NCBI GenBank assembly: GCA_003222935.1
Contig: QHXL01000063.1
Coordinates: forward strand, 12,442-21,202
Source: Acidobacteriota bacterium
Lineage (GTDB): Bacteria; Acidobacteriota; Blastocatellia; Pyrinomonadales; Pyrinomonadaceae
Length of the DNA: 8,761 nt
Direction of reading: 5' to 3'
The position numbers were made by a program, and so were the translations under genes. The notes under the pieces are model-generated. The model was not told the DNA's origin. It searched no databases and saw nothing but the letters and a program-made list of their open reading frames with translations. Positions 5,709 to 8,761 of the stretch are shown piece by piece. Position 1 is the first letter of the stretch; each line of letters starts with the position of its first letter.

Positions 5709-7379
5709 ATGGCTCACCTGAAGATCACCGACGCAAGTGGCCGACAATGGCAGTTTAATTTCGTCGCTCAAGCGGTTTGCACAATTGGCCGGGCTCCCGA
5801 CAATTCGGTGGTCCTGGATGACCCAAGAGCGTCGCGTTATCACGCACACATCAAGCAAACAGACTCGGGTACGTTCACGATCGTCGATGGCGCTGTCATC
5901 AACGGTCAACTACGCCGTAGTGCGAATAAAGTTTTTATTAACGGTGACGCGCAATTTGATCAGCAACTCAAGAACGGTGATCGCATAACGATTGGCGCCA
6001 GCACTCTGCGCTTCGAACAACCTCCCGAAGAACGAACAACTGACGTTCGTTACGACGACAAGCCACTCGGACACACACAACTTCTGATTTCAGCAAACGA
6101 CGTGATGAGCACGGTACTTCGCTCGAAAGACGAAGTCACCACGGCACCTCATCGCGACAAGATGCTCGACACGCTTCAACGGAAAGCAAACATTCTTACC
6201 GCGCTTTATGAAATGAGTAAGACCCTGGGGTCGGTGTTCGACTTGAACGCGATCTTCGACAAAGCCACGGACGTTATTTTCAGATCGACACCAGCTGATC
6301 GCGTCGTCGCACTACTCGCCGAAAGCGGCTCAAGTGACGACCTGGAGGATGTCGTACTGACTCCAATAGCCATGCGTGCCCGCGACAATAAACTTGAAGC
6401 GCATGCTCGTAAATTGTCGATAGGTAGAACGATTACCCGAAAAGTAATGAGGGACCGGGTTGCGTTGCTCTCCCAGGACGCAGCTTCCGACGAACAATTT
6501 GCTGGGGTTGATTCGATTGTGTCGCAGGGTGTCCGTTCGACGATATGCGCACCCCTGGTCGCCGACACTCGTGTGCATGGAGCGCTCTATGCCGATCGAC
6601 TTGATCCATTTGCCGCATTCAAACCTGACGACCTGGAATTGATCAGCGCAGTTGCCGCGCAGACTGCAATCGCCGTTGAGAACGCTCGAGCTCACGAACG
6701 CCTCGCACGCGAAGAAGTGGCGCGCGCAAACTACAGCCGTTTTCTTCCGGAGTATGTAGTTAAGCAGATGCTCGAGAATCCCGAGTCGTTTAAGCTCGGC
6801 GGCGTTAACCAGACCATAACGATCTTGTTCGCCGACATTCGTGGCTTCACGCGTATTTCCGAACACGCGCCTCCGGAAAAGATCGTTAGTTTGCTTAATC
6901 GCTATTTCTCAGCGATGACTGACATTATCTTCGCGCACGGAGGTACATTGGATAAATACCTCGGTGATGGTTTGATGGCGTTGTTCGGTGCGCCTACCGC
7001 AACTCCGGAAGACGCGTCGAATGCGTTGAACGCTGCCGTTGCCATGCAGCGTAGAGTTTTGGGTATCAATCAGGAGTTACATGCCGAAGGCTTGCCGGAG
7101 ATTGGTGTGGGTATGGGACTCCATACCGGCGAAGTCACGGTTGGTTACATCGGCTCGGAACGACGTTCGGAATACACTGCTATCGGAGACGCCGTGAATA
7201 CTGCATCGAGACTCGAAACAAACGCGAAAGGCGGCGAAATTCTACTTAGCGATGCGACCGCTAAAGCTGCGCATAGTCGATATCGGTTGGAGGCACGCGA
7301 TCCAATTACGGTAAAAAACCGCCAACAGCCGGTCGTACTCTGGGAGGTGGACTGGCAACGGGCCAGTGGGGCGTGGTAG
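5709..7379 (+). CDS. FHA-GAF class III adenylate cyclase
   Basis: This 556-residue cytoplasmic protein has three parts. An FHA domain (about 1-105) keeps the phosphothreonine-recognition signature: G27-R28, S42-R43-x-H45 and N65-G66. A GAF-type domain covers about 160-327. A class III cyclase catalytic domain follows after a short linker (about 340-545). In the cyclase, both metal-binding aspartates are present (D376 in FADIRGFT and D420 in DKYLGDG). So are the adenine-selecting pair K416 and D494, and the transition-state residues N497 and R501 in GDAVNTASR. These predict conversion of ATP to cAMP, gated by a small ligand at GAF and by binding to a phosphorylated partner at FHA. No membrane segment is seen. 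It diverges from the secreted-protein operon, and the mreB-like gene follows after 187 bases. The start is supported by the immediate onset of the FHA fold and a weak AGGA upstream. Confidence 0.93.
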   Translation: MAHLKITDASGRQWQFNFVAQAVCTIGRAPDNSVVLDDPRASRYHAHIKQTDSGTFTIVDGAVINGQLRRSANKVFINGDAQFDQQLKNGDRITIGASTLRFEQPPEERTTDVRYDDKPLGHTQLLISANDVMSTVLRSKDEVTTAPHRDKMLDTLQRKANILTALYEMSKTLGSVFDLNAIFDKATDVIFRSTPADRVVALLAESGSSDDLEDVVLTPIAMRARDNKLEAHARKLSIGRTITRKVMRDRVALLSQDAASDEQFAGVDSIVSQGVRSTICAPLVADTRVHGALYADRLDPFAAFKPDDLELISAVAAQTAIAVENARAHERLAREEVARANYSRFLPEYVVKQMLENPESFKLGGVNQTITILFADIRGFTRISEHAPPEKIVSLLNRYFSAMTDIIFAHGGTLDKYLGDGLMALFGAPTATPEDASNALNAAVAMQRRVLGINQELHAEGLPEIGVGMGLHTGEVTVGYIGSERRSEYTAIGDAVNTASRLETNAKGGEILLSDATAKAAHSRYRLEARDPITVKNRQQPVVLWEVDWQRASGAW

Positions 7380-7397
7380 CCACAGTCCTAAGTGGTA

Positions 7398-7414
7398 CGC
7401 GGCCGCGCTATAAT
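7398..7414 (+). promoter_or_regulatory. candidate promoter -10 of the mreB-like gene beside a GC palindrome
   Basis: A consensus TATAAT (7409-7414) follows the perfect 10-base palindrome CGCGGCCGCG (7398-7407). No good -35 is seen 16-18 bases upstream. If used, it would give the mreB-like gene its own transcript with a leader of about 145 bases. That leader contains a 14-base dyad (AAGTTT-AG-AAACTT, 7426-7439), an 11-base-spaced AGACTT repeat (7483 and 7494) and the hairpin at 7511-7557. Confidence 0.4.
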
Positions 7415-7501
7415 GTTTGTGCATAAAGTTTAGAAACTTGTCTTGTTCAGCGGTGTCAAAGTCATAAGGGCGCTCCTGATTCAGACTTTTGTAAGACTTC
7501 A

Positions 7502-7557
7502 GGGAGGAGAAAGGTGAACGCGACGGACATAGGCACTCGTCCGTAGTTGTTCACCTT
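7502..7557 (+). promoter_or_regulatory. strong Shine-Dalgarno followed by a long hairpin in the mreB-like leader
   Basis: GGGAGGAGA (7502-7510) is the best ribosome binding sequence in the window. It is followed at once by a stem of AAGGTGAAC (7511-7519) with GTTCACCTT (7549-7557), 9 bp perfect. The stem continues inward with a second 6-bp pair, ACGGAC (7523-7528) with GTCCGT (7539-7544), closing a 10-base loop. The mreB-like ATG is 9 bases after the hairpin, so folding would bring the SD to an effective distance of about 12 bases. This may be a translational control element. Confidence 0.55.
7514..7546 (+). CDS. 10-codon leader ORF inside the hairpin
   Basis: A GTG at 7514 is 6 bases after the GGAGG of the strong SD and encodes VNATDIGTRP before TAG at 7544-7546. 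It lies almost wholly inside the leader hairpin, so its translation would unfold the stem and could set the access of ribosomes to the mreB-like ATG at 7567. It is not in frame with that gene. It may instead be a chance frame next to an SD that serves the main gene. Confidence 0.25.
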   Translation: MNATDIGTRP

Positions 7558-7566
7558 CAGTGTTTT

Positions 7567-8670
7567 ATGTCGTTCATCGGGAAGACGGGATCGCTGATAG
7601 GCCTTAACGCTTTGCGGGACCTCGTGTCGGATTCGATGGCGATCGATATGGGTTCAGCAAACACGATCATAGCGGTTCGAGGTCGTGGCATTGTCATAGA
7701 CGAACCATCGGTTGTTGCGGTCGACAAGATCACAGGCGACGCCATCGCGTTCGGCAGTGAAGCTCACAAGATGCAAGGTCGCGAAGCACGCGACGTGATG
7801 GTCATATCCCCACTGGTCGACGGGGTCGTTGCAGATTTTGAGAGAACGCGAGCGTTGCTTGACCACTTCGTGCGAGAGGCTCGCAGTGGCATCTCACATT
7901 TTAGCCGTCGGGCAATCATGAGCGTGTTGTCCGAAGTTACTCAGGTTGAACAGCGAGCGCTATTGAGTGCGGCCGAGGAAGCACGCATTAGTCGCGTTTA
8001 CATGATCGAGGAAGGTCAAGCCGCAGCGATTGGCGCCGGGGTGCCAATCTCAGACGAGCACGCATCCGCCGTTGTGGACATTGGCGGTGGCACACCGAAC
8101 GTCGCAGCAATCGTTAGCGGGTCGATCATTGCTTCACGAGCTGAAAGAATCGGCAGTTCCGATATCGATGCTGCCATCATGGACCGCCTGCGACGACATC
8201 GCGGCCTGACTATCGGGGTTCCCTCAGCCGAACGTTTGAAACTCGAGTTGAGCTCCGCCATCGAGCCGAAAGATCCAAACAAGAAAATCGAAGTACGCGG
8301 ACGTGACGTGCAAACCGGTAGTCCTGGTGCGGTAGACATTTCGGCCGGAGAAGTTTACGCAGTCACCTTACCGATAATTCGACGCATCTCGGAAGAAGTC
8401 AGCAACATGCTGACTGAACTCGCGCCGGAGGTTGCGGGCGACATTTACGATCGAGGCCTGATTCTTACTGGCGGCGGGGCGTTACTTGATGGTCTGCCAC
8501 AGTATCTACAAAAGGAACTGGGATTGGCGGTGCGTGTTGCTGAAGATCCCCGGTTTGCGATCGTGCGTGGACTGTCGCAGTTGTTTGAAGAGCCGCTTTT
8601 ACTGCGACGTGTTGCGCGAACAGAACCACACACGCTGATTGATACGGAAGCGACTGCATTCGAAACCTGA
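7567..8670 (+). CDS. divergent MreB-like actin homologue
   Basis: The 367-residue protein matches MreB along its length. The phosphate-1 loop is AIDMGSANTIIAVRGRGIVI (25-44), followed by DEPSVVAVDKITG, and SPLVDGVVADFERTRALLDHFV (81-102) is the usual next block. The catalytic-glutamate region is IEEGQAAAIGAG (147-158), the phosphate-2 loop DIGGGTPNVA (171-180), and the nucleotide-binding LTGGGALLDGL (300-310). MreB forms membrane-bound filaments that guide cell-wall synthesis. The N-terminus carries about 23 residues before the core, including an amphipathic stretch (FIGKTGSLIGLNALRDLV) that could bind the membrane. It departs from typical MreB in the phosphate-2 loop (GGGTPN instead of the usual GGGTTE), in DMGSANT for DLGTANT, and in its neighbours, as mreC/mreD do not follow. 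It may therefore be a specialised paralogue. No other start exists in frame back to a stop at 7492. Confidence 0.88.
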   Translation: MSFIGKTGSLIGLNALRDLVSDSMAIDMGSANTIIAVRGRGIVIDEPSVVAVDKITGDAIAFGSEAHKMQGREARDVMVISPLVDGVVADFERTRALLDHFVREARSGISHFSRRAIMSVLSEVTQVEQRALLSAAEEARISRVYMIEEGQAAAIGAGVPISDEHASAVVDIGGGTPNVAAIVSGSIIASRAERIGSSDIDAAIMDRLRRHRGLTIGVPSAERLKLELSSAIEPKDPNKKIEVRGRDVQTGSPGAVDISAGEVYAVTLPIIRRISEEVSNMLTELAPEVAGDIYDRGLILTGGGALLDGLPQYLQKELGLAVRVAEDPRFAIVRGLSQLFEEPLLLRRVARTEPHTLIDTEATAFET

Positions 8671-8671
8671 C

Positions 8672-8761
8672 ATGAGTTTTCTCGCCTTCTATAAACGGCA
8701 AATCACCGTCACGCGCATTTATGGAATTCCAGTGCGCATCGATTTTCGGTGGTTTGTCGTT
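8672..8761 (+). CDS. probable site-2 protease family (M50) membrane protein, 5' fragment
   Basis: The frame opens with ATG one base after the mreB-like stop and runs to the window edge (30 codons). The stretch RIYGIPVRIDFRWFVV (15-30) resembles the beginning of M50 site-2 proteases, where a G-I-P-V/I-R segment leads into the first membrane helix. The zinc-binding HExxH would lie beyond the window, so catalysis cannot be judged. No SD is seen, and the tight spacing suggests translation coupled to the mreB-like gene. Assignment rests on this short motif only. Confidence 0.55.
   Translation, partial: MSFLAFYKRQITVTRIYGIPVRIDFRWFVV

Noticed and set aside
6330..6866. 178-residue minus-strand ORF
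   Set aside because: It is antisense to the GAF and linker part of the cyclase; the plus-strand reading has full family motifs.
7372..7396. GTGG-TAG-CCAC and CCAC-N8-GTGG dyads at the cyclase stop as a terminator
   Set aside because: The stems are only 4-5 bp and no T-run follows.
7511..7557. Hairpin read as a rho-independent terminator of the cyclase gene or a CIRCE heat-shock element
   Set aside because: No T-run follows the stem directly and it lies next to a start codon. CIRCE needs TTAGCACTC-N9-GAGTGCTAA, of which only a GCACTC fragment occurs in the loop.

Overview
The window looks like a chromosomal segment of a Gram-negative-type bacterium of moderate GC content, most likely an Acidobacteriota member (Blastocatellia-like). 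This is an inference from the mix of genes: two secreted proteins built from carboxypeptidase-regulatory-like modules, a CarD/CdnL regulator and an FHA-GAF-cyclase. No rRNA, tRNA, IS element or CRISPR was seen, and no gap between genes exceeds about 200 bases.

The left part is all on the minus strand. Reading in the direction of transcription, it holds two adjacent genes for secreted multi-module beta-sandwich proteins (5508-3850 and 3801-2017, probably one operon behind a promoter near 5550-5578). These are followed by a CarD-family RNA polymerase-binding regulator (1814-1266) with its own promoter and a structured leader. Last comes a CNNM/HlyC-CorC membrane protein (1077 to the window edge), whose coding frame is clear but whose start is disrupted or non-canonical.

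The right part is on the plus strand and diverges from the secreted-protein operon across a 200-base intergenic region that holds a palindrome. It encodes a soluble class III adenylate cyclase with FHA and GAF sensor domains (5709-7379), a divergent MreB-like actin homologue (7567-8670), and one base later the start of a probable M50 site-2 protease (8672 to the edge).

The most unusual spots are four. The MreB-like protein has an altered phosphate-2 loop and lacks mreC/mreD as the next gene. A strong hairpin sits between a very good Shine-Dalgarno sequence and the mreB-like start codon, with a 10-codon ORF inside it. The beginning of the CNNM gene has a well-placed SD and TTG start followed by an in-frame stop. 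The carD promoter has a perfect dyad in its spacer and a terminator-like hairpin in its leader. The cyclase, actin-like protein and intramembrane protease could form a signalling and envelope module, but this is inferred only from their order.
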